DNA of 64,000 bases from Paulownia fortunei (taxonomy: Eukaryota; Streptophyta; Magnoliopsida; Lamiales; Paulowniaceae), in assembly GCA_019321725.1 (NCBI GenBank), contig CM033116.1:6838841-6902840 (forward strand), read 5' to 3'. The notes beneath the pieces were generated by a model. That model was not told where the DNA came from. It made no database searches and was given only the letters and a program-made list of their open reading frames with translations. How positions within the stretch are numbered: position 1 is the first letter of the stretch; the number at the start of each line of letters is the position of its first letter. Both the position numbers and the translations under genes were made by a program. This document shows positions 10,929-22,630 of the stretch, one piece after another.

Positions 10929-13900
10929 CACTACTTCCAAACATACGTGAATCCATCCCCTCACCTAACCACAATTCCTATTTTTTTTACAAGATAAATC
11001 ATTACTAGTATGGATGAAGATCCATAAACTGAATCAGATTACAACATCCTCAGTTTGTAAACCAAACATCCCAAACTCAACTTCACAACATCCGACATGA
11101 AATTTTTAAAACATAAAAGTAGTGGTAGATCCCAATTAGAAATAAATTTACATGAAACTTAGTATATATCACAAACATGTAATTGCACACACAGAAGGCA
11201 AACAAAGTGCTGCCCATATTGATTTTCGAAGAACTTACATGGCTGAAGAAGTATTTTTACATAATTTATTTAAATAACAACTACAAACAAAAATCTCAAA
11301 CAATGCTAAAACAATGTTTATGTCAGTCAAACTCACATACTACTGAAAGTATATACTACAAAAAATAAACCATTAGCTATATACTGATGACATAAATCTT
11401 CAATTTGAAAAATATGTCATATTCCCAAAATCAGAATATATTTTTTATTTAAAAATTCAAACCCTGAAACATGAAAAAGGAGGGGAGGGATAAAATTCGA
11501 ACTCCTGACGTTATTTATAAATATAAGGCCAAATACACCACACCTAGTAAGTGTTGGTCTAAAACCAAAATATAAAACATAAATCATTCCAAACCAGGGA
11601 TTATATAACTCATAATGGACCACAAAATTTGAGTATGAGTTTTATTACTCAGATATACAACAAATTTCAGTAGAAGCATACCAGATCACAAATCAAGAAA
11701 TTCTATGATATTTAAAAATTCCACAACATGAGATGAAAAAAATTTTAAATCACCAAAAAAATCAAATGGGCTTAATAGGGCAACCATATTACACCCACAA
11801 AATAAAATCAGAATAATTGTTAATAATACAAATAACCCTACCCAGAAAAAGTTGCAGCTTGTAATAATGACCACAATATGCAAATAACCATATTTTTTAA
11901 GCAATATGCAATTTCAAATAACCCCCTTATCGTTTTCTGACTAAAAAAACCACATAGTAGGAATCTTATGAGTTTTTATCCACATATATATACCAAATTT
12001 AAGCATAAGCATTTGAAATCAAATATCTTGAGCATATTCATTACATGAGAGTTCCAAAACATGAATCAAAATAATTATAAACTAAAAAAATAAAAAAGGT
12101 ACCAAAATAACCCTATTGATCTAACAAAAAGATATATCAATTAAATGGTAAGTATACAAAGAATCAAAGAAAAAACATGGAGCCTATTATAGCGACAACA
12201 ATGTGCTAAAAATCCTAATTTTAAGCAAAATATGACATAAAAGAACTTCCTCCCATTTCTCACCAAAGCCCATCGACTTGGGCCATGAAATGGGCAAAAT
12301 GGGTCTAAATCAGTACCTTTCTAAGCTTTGTGTATGGGAATGTGATAGAATTCAAGTCATAGCTAAAGAAAATCGCCGAAAAATGCCATCTTCACTATCA
12401 ATCATTGTAGAGAGAGGTTGAGAGAAAGATAGTAATGATAAATGAGAAGAAATGGGCTGAGGGTTTGAGTATGGGAATAGACAGGGCATAGCTTACCATT
12501 CGCCAGTTCGATTGAAGTAATTTAATTTGTGAAGGAAAGTTATTGTCCAACACATAAATGCAAGAAATTTCTATTTCAATTATATTTCATTAAAATTTAT
12601 GGGTTTGATTGCTTGATACCTCAAGAAAATTGCATTTTAAGAGATTTTTTTTTTGGTAAAATAGCATTTATTTGGGTTCTCACATATATTTTGAGGGAAA
12701 AAGCAAACTAGTGTATAGTGCAATTTTGGGAATAAGCAAACCAGAACTCCGCTAGATGCCTCCCCACTCCATAGTCGTGCTCAATGCATGAAACAAACCT
12801 CCGCTAGATGCCTCCCTACTCCATAGTTGTGATCATCACATCTATATCTCCATCACTAGTATATACGAAAATGAATCTATGGAAGGCAAAAAAATGAATA
12901 AAGAAAAGAATTAAGAGAGAAGAGGAAGGAAATTCGAGGAGAAGAGAAGTCAGGAAATTCTACGACTGAGACAAAAATCTAGGGAACTAAATATAACAAA
13001 GAGAAAAGCCCTAATCTATATATATACTAGCATATATGGGATGGGTTCGGGATAGGTCCAATAAAACTTATTTCCCGCCCTAAATTCAGCAAGGTCTGAA
13101 AAAAATGAACTTGCTTACCGCCATGTTACTCCTATACTCACCCAAACCCGCTCTCAGCGTGGCGGGTTTATGACATGTCTAAGTTTAACTTGGATCTATT
13201 TCCATCCCTAATTGAACTATCTTACAACCATATGTGAAAAATCTTTTCCTCTATAACGTTCACCGCAAATCCCAATATCTAATTAGTAGACTCTTGTTTT
13301 GGGAAATGTTCCCCAAATTCTTTTATCATCCGGGGTGGGTTATTTTTAAATCCATTCATTTTATGATTCAATTCCCATAAAAATTTGGTATAGTCATTAC
13401 ATTTTTAAATAAAAATTATTATTAAAGTTAAGTGTCCTCCCACATGGATTGGTAAATCATATTCTCACCAACAACCTCCATGCCTCGAGCTCATCATTAC
13501 CCACCACGGATACTGGGTAGGGTGACTTCTAGCGCCATATCTATTGCTACAATGGTCCTCTTTTTCACTATAGCCACCATCTACCGCCATCATTAACTCC
13601 ACTACCACATACACCAACACCATAATACCCAACTTTTATACTCTCTAAATCACTAAAACTATGCCTACAAATGAGCAAGGAGGTGGAGTTCAATTATTAA
13701 GTGCTTGTGTACAATGACGAGTTTCATATGGATGTCCACCTCGCAATAAAGTGAAGAAAATTACTTATTGATTTGTCACAATGTGATACCTTATTCCTTA
13801 TAAGAATATGCATGTGAGTTTGAACAATGATGATGATGTCGCCAATATTTTGGTTCACAGATTTTGGGATACTAATCACTGCGAAAATTAAAAATTTTAG

Positions 13901-15240
13901 AACATGCAGATAAAATCATGTTAAACTCTATAATACCTACATCTCAAAATCATTGCAATTAATCGGTTAGCATTATAAAACATTTTATTATACGAGTTAG
14001 TTTCGCAAATTATACTTTGATTCACTTTATGTTGATGTCAGGTAAGAAACAATTCAAATTGTTAGTAGCAAAATGCACTTAAAAATCAAATTTATTTAGG
14101 GTTTCACGTGTCACCTCTCTAATATCCACTTATTGATACATCCACGCACTTTTGAATTTATGCTAATAAATTCAAAACGACTACTCTATCTAGAATATAT
14201 TAGTGAACTTTAATTCTCAATTCAACTAGTGAAAAGAGAATTAAAGTTTGAATAAAAAAACTGAAACCTTTTCGATAGAACAAGAGTGATAAGAGAAAGA
14301 GAGCAATTGGCTGCTTTTCGAGAGCAAGAGGGGATTGATTTTTTAAAAAATGGCCCTTAAGGTGTCTTTTATTGGCTCTTCAGATACTATTAAGGTTAGG
14401 GTTAATTTGATCTTCATTCTTATTCTTCTGCCTAATGTTCACACCTTGTATTCACATATGATTTTCATCTTTAATTAGAAGAACTTAATTCACTAATTAA
14501 ATCTTCCAATAGGTTTCCTACAAGCTAACTAATTCCTTGAAGTTAGAGTTTAATTAATTTAATTAAGTCCAATTCAATTGATCCCATCAACTGATTTAAT
14601 TTATCAAATAATTTAATTATGCCAACATAGTTAATTGATTCTATCAATTAATTAATTAGTTCCACTTAGGCTTTTCAATCCAATAGGTTCAATTAAATAA
14701 TCATATTATTTAATATAATTAATTAAACATTTGAATTAGTTTAAGTTCCCATTTAATTAATCACTATTAATTAATTTAATTCAACTATTTGGAGTATTTT
14801 TTAGATAGAAGTGTACTTATACAACTTTTTGTGTGACCCTTTAGATTAATAAATAATTTAGCAGCGAGTTGGCAACTCTTATAACTTAATTGAACAATGA
14901 AGTTATGATCATATTCTTAGCCTCACTGACTCATTTAGGGGTATTTTAGACTTTTTAAATTGGGTGGAGAGTGAAAGCAAAGAAATATATATACATACAC
15001 ATGTACTTCCTTTATTCTAAATTTATTATTTCCATTATTTTTTGGATGTCCTAAAATAGTATTCAAATTTTATTTTCAAATTTATCATCTCAATTAGCAT
15101 AATGATGTGATATTATTAACTTCCACCCATTACTTTTAAAGACAATATTAAATTTTAAATCATGCATAACGTATATTTTTTTTATTCTTATCTTAATTTC
15201 TGTCATATGAAATTATCCCCATAATTTTATAACACAGGGA
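10929..15240. other. Gene-free AT-rich DNA with unassigned repeat-like stretches
   Basis: No credible gene. 11400-12500 has leader-like minus-strand text, possibly a decayed LTR, but I found no partner copy. A short tandem duplication lies at 12747-12831. 14470-14790 is very rich in TTAATTAA palindromes. Nothing else is supportable. Confidence 0.5.
12747..12831. repeat. Two-copy tandem repeat, period about 51 bp
   Basis: CTCCGCTAGATGCCTCCC begins at 12748 and recurs about 51 bp later with the following ACTCCATAG(T)CGTG; the two ~33-bp cores differ at only a few positions. It is GC-richer than its surroundings. Origin unknown. Confidence 0.85.
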
Positions 15241-15275
15241 GTGTATGTATGTGTGTGTGTGTGTGTATATGTGTG
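15241..15275. repeat. (TG)n microsatellite, left flank of the Sirevirus
   Basis: TG/TA dinucleotide run ending exactly at the Sirevirus 5' LTR. The right flank (25740-25779) is the same kind of repeat, so the element appears to sit inside one microsatellite. Confidence 0.9.
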
Positions 15276-16357
15276 TGTTAAGTCCGTGTGACTTGTGTAA
15301 TTTAAATTGGTATATTTAATCAAAATGGTAAGTATAATTTATTAAGTCTTTTAATAAGAGTTTTAATGCTAAACTAACTCTTGCTTATTTTTTTTCTTGT
15401 TGGAATCTAACTCTCTTACTTACCATATTGGATTGATTTATTAAATACAAGCTTGTAGTATTTATAAAAATAAATCTACAAGATGACTTCTAATAATTCT
15501 ATATCTAATTGGAAAGAAAGTAGAGTTATTATGGACTTACTTTATGAAGAGGAGACTTGACAAATTTCCTACCATTCCAAGAAGCCGTGTACATTATTTA
15601 GAGTAGGAAATTGTTGTAATCTTGAACTCCAAGGTTCAGATTTATACACGGCAGTCCATAGAAGAATAGTGGAAGGAAAGTCTTTGCAATAGACTAGGAA
15701 TCTTTTCGTGTATTTGTTTAGAAATCAACTAGAGTGTTTTGTGTATTTAAACACAAACATACGTTAGTTTGAGTTGCTGATTTTAGAGAAGAAATTCAGT
15801 GATATAGGCAGACGATTCCCCCTCCAATGCACATCAAAGATTGTAATTGAAATTCGAAGTTCAAGCTAGCACTGGAGATTTAAGTCTCTTCCAGACTATA
15901 TCGGAGCAACACATTGAACATCCTTCGGGAGAATGAGGTGAATTCACGGAAAAGAACACTTTGCCATTTTAACGGGAGGTCAACGTTTTTAACGGGAGGT
16001 CAACGTTGAAGAGAGTTCAACGAGGCAAATTCAAGTCGAGGGGATCTCACAAATAAATCCATCGGTGAAGAAATACGAGAACGACGTTAAAACAAAGAAG
16101 GAGTTTTTGGTTTTGTATTGTAAGTCCAATTATTGTATTGTATTAAAATTTACTGATAGTAGATTGTTTTATCTTTGGGCGTAGCCTTGAGGAGTAGGAT
16201 ATTGAGATGGTAACCTCATTAAATTGCTAGTGTAAATTTTAAATTTCATCGTGCATATTGTTTTATGTTCTAATCATTATTTAAATAATAATTAGAACAT
16301 AACGAATCTGGTAAACCCTTTAATCGAATTAATTGAACCCGACAATAAATTCTAACA
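15276..16357 (+). repeat. 5' LTR of the Sirevirus
   Basis: 1082 bp, TGTTAAGTCC...TTCTAACA. Compared with the 3' LTR it lacks about 30 bp near 15350 and has a private tandem duplication of TTTTAACGGGAGGTCAACG at 15967-16005. Confidence 0.95.
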
Positions 16358-16359
16358 AG

Positions 16360-16372
16360 TGGCATCAGGAGC
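16360..16372 (+). other. Primer-binding site of the Sirevirus
   Basis: TGGCATCAGGAGC lies two bases after the 5' LTR, close to the initiator-Met tRNA complement TGGTATCAGAGC used by plant copia elements. Confidence 0.8.
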
Positions 16373-16430
16373 AGACACTAGATATACTTAGTAAGATCTT
16401 GAATTAATTTATTATCAAATCTTTACAGAT

Positions 16431-17721
16431 ATGAATATCCTACGAGAAGGAGGTTCGATTTTGCATCCACCATTACTGAAAGGTTCCAACTACTTGTAGT
16501 GGAAAGTTAGAATGAGAGCCTTCATAAAATCAGTTACAAGAAAGTATAGAAATATGTTGTCTCCGGTTGGCAACATCCAGTTGGACAATGAACTTGCAAG
16601 TTGCAATTCCAAGGCTCTGAATGTTATTTTCAGCATTTTTTACTCAAACCAATTCTGGTTGATTGCAATTGTGAAACTGCCAAGGAAGCATGGGATATAC
16701 TTCAAATAGCTTATGAAAGAACAACATCCGTCAGACTTTCTAAGCTATAAATATTAGCTTCCACACTTGAAGACCTCAGGATAGAAGATAACGAAACCAT
16801 TGCTGACTTCAACGCCAAACTTTGTGATATTGCAAAATAGTGTCATACTTTAGGTGAAAAGTATGATGACACAAAGCTGGTAAGGAAGACACTAAGATCC
16901 CTGCTTGATAGGTTTGCTCACAAAGTCACTGCCATCGAGGACGCTAAAGATGTGACCATTATGCATTTTGATGAACTTATGGGTTCACTACAAACATTCG
17001 AGATAAATTTAAAACAAGACAAAAGGCAGAAAGACGAGAAAATTGCATTGCAAGCTGAAGCTCATGAAACGGAAGATGATGCTCAAATTGATGATCAGGA
17101 CATGACTGATCCAATGGTTCTTATAAAAAAATTTCAAAAGTTTTTGAAAAATCATAAATCTAAAGGAGATAAGAATTCTGATACTCCTAAATATAAAATG
17201 CTTCTAATTCTTCTTCATTTTCTAATGACAGGAAAGACAAACGGATTCAATGCAGAGAGTGTGAAGGGTATAAACACATTCAATCAGAATGTGCAAACAT
17301 TCTCAAGAAGAAGAATGAAAGGTCACTAAACATAACTTGGAGTGATGCTGATTTAAATGACAATCAGGAAGAACGTGATAATGTTATGAGCAATCGTGTT
17401 GCTTTATCTGCCAAACAAGATGCAATTGTCCAATCTGAAAAATCTTATGTCACAAGTCATGTTCAAACACCAGTTGGAACATCACATATTTCAAAAGCCA
17501 GTACTGACATTGTTTCAAAAGGTAAAGAAAAAGTTATTCAAAATTTTTCTACTAATGATATTTCTGACTGCAGTAGTGATAAAGAAAAGCTAAGTGATGA
17601 GGATATTTGAACAATGTGCAGATAGATGTACAAAAAATAGCTTGAAGTCTGTAAGGCAAACAAGTCATTAGATAGATATATTGTTGAGCTCACATGTTAG
17701 ACAACTGAGTTACAACATGAA
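16431..17721 (+). pseudogene. Sirevirus gag remnant
   Basis: The start ATG at 16431 opens with MNILREGGSILHPPLLKGS, then WKVRMRAFIKSV, the conserved start of Sirevirus Gag. A TAG at 16497-16499 interrupts it after 22 codons, and a frameshift follows near 16700. A standard CX2CX4HX4C knuckle (CRECEGYKHIQSEC) is intact at 17251-17292, in a frame different from the preceding segment. The Lys/Asp/Ser-rich stretch to 17610 is typical low-complexity Gag tail. It would bind the element's RNA and assemble particles; it is not functional here. Confidence 0.85.
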
Positions 17722-19620
17722 TTGAACCAATTCAAGCTTCAGATTGTTGAAAAAGATTTGTTGCTCAAGAGCACTACTACTGAGCTAGGAATGGCTAAAG
17801 CCTCATTGTTTAGAATAAATACTGGTAAAACCAAACTTGATGAGATTCTCTATACTGGACAAGTTGGAGAAAATCGTCAAGGTATAGGCTATATTGGTGA
17901 ATGTTCAAACATAAAGATAGATTCTAAATCGAAAATTGAATTTGTGAAAAGTACTGTAGCAAAACCATCCATCTTTGATTCTGATAAGAAAAAAAAATTT
18001 CAAAAACCTCGACCAAGAAAGTATGTGCCAATCTGCCATTACTATCATACTACTGGTCATATACGTCCTAAATGTTTCAAATTAAAAAATGACTTGTGGA
18101 ATGGAAAGCATGTTAGAACATCATTCTTTGGACAATTTGAACATGGGCCAAAATCTACTTCTAAACACACATCAAAGATTAAGATCCAACTAAAATATAA
18201 TTTTCCACGCATAATTTGGATTAGGAAATCTGATTTTAGGTGTAATGATGCAAATATATCCTTGAAAGCATCTACTTGTGAATTTTGGTACTTTGATAGT
18301 GGTTGTTCTAGACACATGACTAGTAACAAAAACAACTTATCAAACTTTCAAAGTATTAAGAAATGTTATGTGACTTTCGGGGATAGAGTTTCTGGATAGA
18401 TTCTTGGTAAGGGTACACTTGATGTTAAAGGTTTAATTATACTAAAAAATATGCTATTAATTGAAAGCCTTAAGATAAACTTGATTAGTATTAGTCAATT
18501 AATTGATCAAAATCTGTTTGTTCATTTTACTAAAGATTTATATCAGGTTTTTTATAATACTAACTGTTATGTTATGACAAGTAAAAGGTCAGCAAATAAT
18601 TGTTACTTGCTAGAACATCAGATAACCTGTTTGAATGTCACACATGACAAGACTGAAATTTGGCAGCAGAAACTTGGGCACTTAAATGTTAAAAGTTTAT
18701 CTAAAGTTATGAATACAGGTGTAGTTCTGGGAGTACCAAAACTGAGTAAGAAAAAGGATGGTGTTTGTGGTCCATGTCAATTGGGAAAATAAAAACGTGT
18801 GTCCCATCCTATGTTCCAACATATAGATATATTACAGATTCTAGAACTTCCACACATGGATTTAATAGGTCCTATTCAGGTTAAAAGCTTCGGTAGCAAG
18901 AAATACATGTTTGTTTGTGTAGATGATTTCTCTAGGTATACTTGGGTTGACTTTTTTAGAGAGAAATATGATACTTTTCATGTCTTTAAGAAACTATGTG
19001 CAAGATTAAAAACTAAGAAAAACAGTGAAATTAGTCATATTGTTAGGATTAGAAGTGACCATGGGAAGGAATTTGAAAATACTATTTTTGTTGATTATTA
19101 TGATAAGTATGGTATAACTGATAAGTTTCAACCCCTAAAACTCCTCAACAGAATGGTGTGGTTGTGAGGAAGAATAGAACTTTGCAAAAATGGCTCGAGT
19201 CATGCTCAATTCTAAGAAATTGACTCGAAAGTTGTGGGCTGAAGCATTAGCACTGCTTGTTACATATCCAACAGAGTTCACTTAAAACATAGTTCTAGTA
19301 AGACTCCTTATGAAATCTGGAAAGGTAAGAAACCTAATCTCAAATGTGTTCATGTGTTTGGTGTTAAGTGTTTTATACTTAATGATCGTGAATATTTGAG
19401 AAAGTTTGATGCAAAGAGTAATAAGGGATTTTTTATTGGATATTCCACTAACAGTAGAGCCTATCATGTGTTTAACATGAGGACTCAAGCTGTTATGGAA
19501 CCTTCTAATGTAGTTATTGTTGACTTTTCTAATTTTGTAAAATTTTTCTTGGAAAAGAAAATTGATAGTCTGACTGAGGATGTAGATAGTCTACTAGAAT
19601 CTTCAAAGTTAGAGAAATAG
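17722..19620 (+). pseudogene. Sirevirus protease-integrase remnant
   Basis: One frame from 17722 contains, in order: a second zinc knuckle with one Cys replaced by Tyr (CHYYHTTGHIRPKC), the aspartic protease site FDSGCSRHMTS (the copia DSG form), the GAG-pre-integrase domain (WQQKLGHLNVKSL...CGPCQLGK) and the integrase core with LPHMDLIGP and RIRSDHGKEFEN carrying the first two catalytic Asp. Breaks are TAG at 18397-18399, TAA at 18790-18792 in the conserved LGK(Q) context, and a frameshift near 19130 just before the NGVV(V)RKN segment. The C-terminal integrase part continues to about 19620. Confidence 0.9.
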
Positions 19621-19639
19621 AATGCTCACTATGATGTTC

Positions 19640-21353
19640 CATCTGTTGTTCCCGATCATGTCATAACATTGAATGGAACATAAATTTATGATGACACAGA
19701 TTCACCTAAAAGAGATCCACATGCCAGAATTTAAAAAGATCATCCTTCAGATCAGGTAATTGGAACTCTTACTGATGAGATGAGAACAAGGCAAAAGCCT
19801 AAGCTCAATTATAAAGACATGGTGAGGTAATGTTCTACACTTCTTCTATTGAACCAAAAAATGTCAATGAAGTTTTGAAAGATGAAATTTAGGTCAATGC
19901 TATGCAAGAGGAATTAGGTCAATTTGTTAGAAATTATGTATGGACTCTAGTTCCTAGACCTAAAGACTCTAATGTAATAGGTACCAAATGAATCCTTAAA
20001 AACAAAACTGATGAGTTTGGAAATATTACAAGAAGGTTGGTTGCTCAAGGTGACACACAAATTGAGGATATTGATTCTGATGAAACATTTACCCTTGTAG
20101 CTAGGTTAGAGTCTGTTAGGTTACTTTTGGTCATTGCATGCTTGATGAATTTCAAACTTTATCAAATGAATGTCAAAAGTACCTTTTTGAATGGATTTTT
20201 GAATGAAGAGGCCTATGTAGAACAACCTAAGGGTTTTGATTATCCACATTATCCTAATCATGTCTATAAATTGAAAAATGCCTTGTATGGACTGAAACAA
20301 GCTCCTAGAGCTTGGTATGAGTGTTTGACAAACTTTCTGATCAATAAAAGCTATAAGAGAGGAAGAGCTTATAAAACCTTCTTCATTAGATGTTTGAACA
20401 CTAGTTTGATCATCGCACAGATATATGTGAATGATATAGTTTTTGGGTCAACCTCTAAACACAATATTGATGAGTTTGTTAAATAAATATCTGAAGAGTT
20501 CGAGATGAGTATGTTTGGAGAGTTAAATTATTTTCTAGGTTTACAAATCAAGCAACTTGATGATGGGGATTTTATTTCTCAAAGTAAATATGTCCAAAAT
20601 CTAGTGAAGAATTTTGGATTGGAGAACACCAAACACATTAGAACTCTTATGGGCACCAATGACAGATTATCTAAAGATGATGTTGGAACATCACTGTACA
20701 GAAGCATGATTGAAAATCTTTTATATCTTACTGCTTCTAGACCTGATATTTGCTTTAGTGTAAGTATTTGTGTCAGGTACCAATTTGATCCCAAGGAATC
20801 ACATCTGAAAGCAGTCAAACAGATCATTAGATATGTTAATGGTATATCTGACTACGGCATATGGTATTCCAAGGACACTAATTCAAATCTTGCAGGCTAC
20901 TGTGATGCTGACTAGGCTGGTGACGTAGATGATAGGAAAAACACATCATGTGGTTGTTTTTTTCTTGGTAATAATCTAATATCTTGGTTTAGTAAGAAAC
21001 AAAATTATGTTTTCTTATCTACTGCTGAATCTGAGTACATTGCATGTGGAAATTATTATTCACATCTCCTGTGGATGAAGCAAATACTTGCTGACTATGG
21101 AATTGTGCAAACCTCAGTGAATATATTTTGTGATAACCTCAGTACAATAAACATTTCTAAAAATCCAGTTCAACACTCGACGACAAAATACATCGACATA
21201 TGTCATCACTTTATTAGAGAGTTAGTAGAAAGTGAAATTATGATAATAGACCATGTAACAACTGAAAATCAACTGACTGATATATTTACCAAGGCTATTG
21301 ATGCACAGAGATTCACTGCATTGAGAAAGTCCTTAGAAATTTACATTCTGTAA
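19640..21353 (+). pseudogene. Sirevirus reverse transcriptase-RNase H remnant
   Basis: RT starts near 19890; from 20037 a single frame runs to the natural end at 21351-21353, with two stops: TAA 20484-20486 and TAG 20913-20915. Motifs: LYQMNVKSTFLNGFL, LKNALYGLKQAPRAWYE, IYVNDIVFGS (family YVDD; first catalytic Asp is Asn), MFGELNYFLGLQI, and RNase H with STAESEYIACGN, FCDNLSTINISKNP and TDIFTKAID. The stop at 20913 replaces a Trp in the usual DADWAGD context, a G-to-A change. The RT and RNase H would copy element RNA into cDNA. Confidence 0.93.
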
Positions 21354-22630
21354 TGTCATGTTCAGTCTGTTGTTGGAACACCATATTGCACACTGTCACG
21401 TGTAGGTTGTATTCCAGCACTCTGTTAGGACATAGCTAATAAGACTTGATTTTTATTTTCTAATTCATGCATCTCATGCTAGGATTTGCATTGGGCATAC
21501 TGCATTGAATGTCTAGTATGATCAGATTTTGATATTTCTAAATTTTGAAATTTCAATTTTTAATTGACAGCTTTAACTGTTTTGACCTTAAACTTAAGTA
21601 GACTTCAGAAAAATTCTATCATTAATTGTGCTAGAATTTACTAAAACTAAGAACTTAGAGGCCTTTGACAGAAAAATCTACTTATTCTTTGGAGTGAAAG
21701 CCATTTTTGAGTAATTTGGGACTAGGTATCACCAATATCTAAAGGACGATTTACCATGAGAAAAGGCTACCTTAAGTCTTAGAGTGAAAAGCTACTGACT
21801 GACTAAATTCTTATTCTTAATGCATGTTAGAACAATATATTGAACATCAAATAATAAAAAAAATGATGGTTCATAAATTCAGTTCTTCATTGATCAATTT
21901 TCTGTGATTATATAAAATATGTATATATATATATATGGAATAAAATTTAAAGAAATTTTGAGTTTATTGTCAAACTGGATCTAAGGTAGAATTTCTTAAT
22001 TGATGTTTTGGAGTTATGAGATTTTGAAATCTAAATAGTGCCCTATTTATCTTTATCATATCTTGATTTGTGATTTACATGTAATGGAATTCATAATAGG
22101 CATATTTTTTTAGAATTTTATTTTGATTTTCTCGTGCATCAATAATTGAATAAATATGGAAGTTATTTGATTATTAAGTTGGTACAAATCTGATTTATCT
22201 ATATCCATATTTCTTAGACTCCTTGTATAACTGAAAAACTTATGTTTGGTGGAGGAAGTTTGCTCCAAAAGTTGAGGACCAAATTTGAAAGATATTTTTG
22301 CACTTAAGAACTCTTTCATTTTGGGCAGGAATACACTTTTTCCTTGTGTATAAATAGGGCTTTTAACCCTACTGTTGTTCCATCACCAAAAAACCTAATG
22401 AATTACAGCCATAAAGATTTCCCAGCCATTTTCACTTTTCTATTATGTTTTCTCTCTTATTCGTGTATCTGTTCTAACATGGTAGGTCTCAAGATGAAAC
22501 AATAACCCAATTGTAATAGAAATTGCATACAGAGAAAAGAAAATAAAGAGATGAGTCGTGTGGAGCTTGAGCCAAAAGATGAAAAGCACATGGTGCTGCC
22601 GTCGGCACATCTCCGGCACCGAAAATTTCT
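21354..22630 (+). other. Sirevirus spacer between pol and the 3' ORF
   Basis: About 1.28 kb with no coding signal. It is AT-rich, has a short TA run at 21922-21935, and contains the TATAAATAG motif at 22349-22357. Non-coding DNA is normal in this position in Sireviruses. Confidence 0.6.
22349..22358 (+). promoter_or_regulatory. TATA motif upstream of the Sirevirus 3' ORF
   Basis: TATAAATAGG, a near-perfect plant TATA box, lies about 280 bp before the ATG at 22631 and on the same strand. It could start a transcript for the 3' ORF alone. This is position-based inference. Confidence 0.4.

Noticed and set aside
12747..12831. Possible tRNA or small RNA gene because of GC-rich repeated text
   Set aside because: No cloverleaf, no A or B box; it is a simple two-copy tandem duplication.
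14470..14790. TTAATTAA-rich stretch as a palindromic array or CRISPR-like repeat
   Set aside because: No regular unit or spacing; simple AT-rich composition, perhaps an old LTR.
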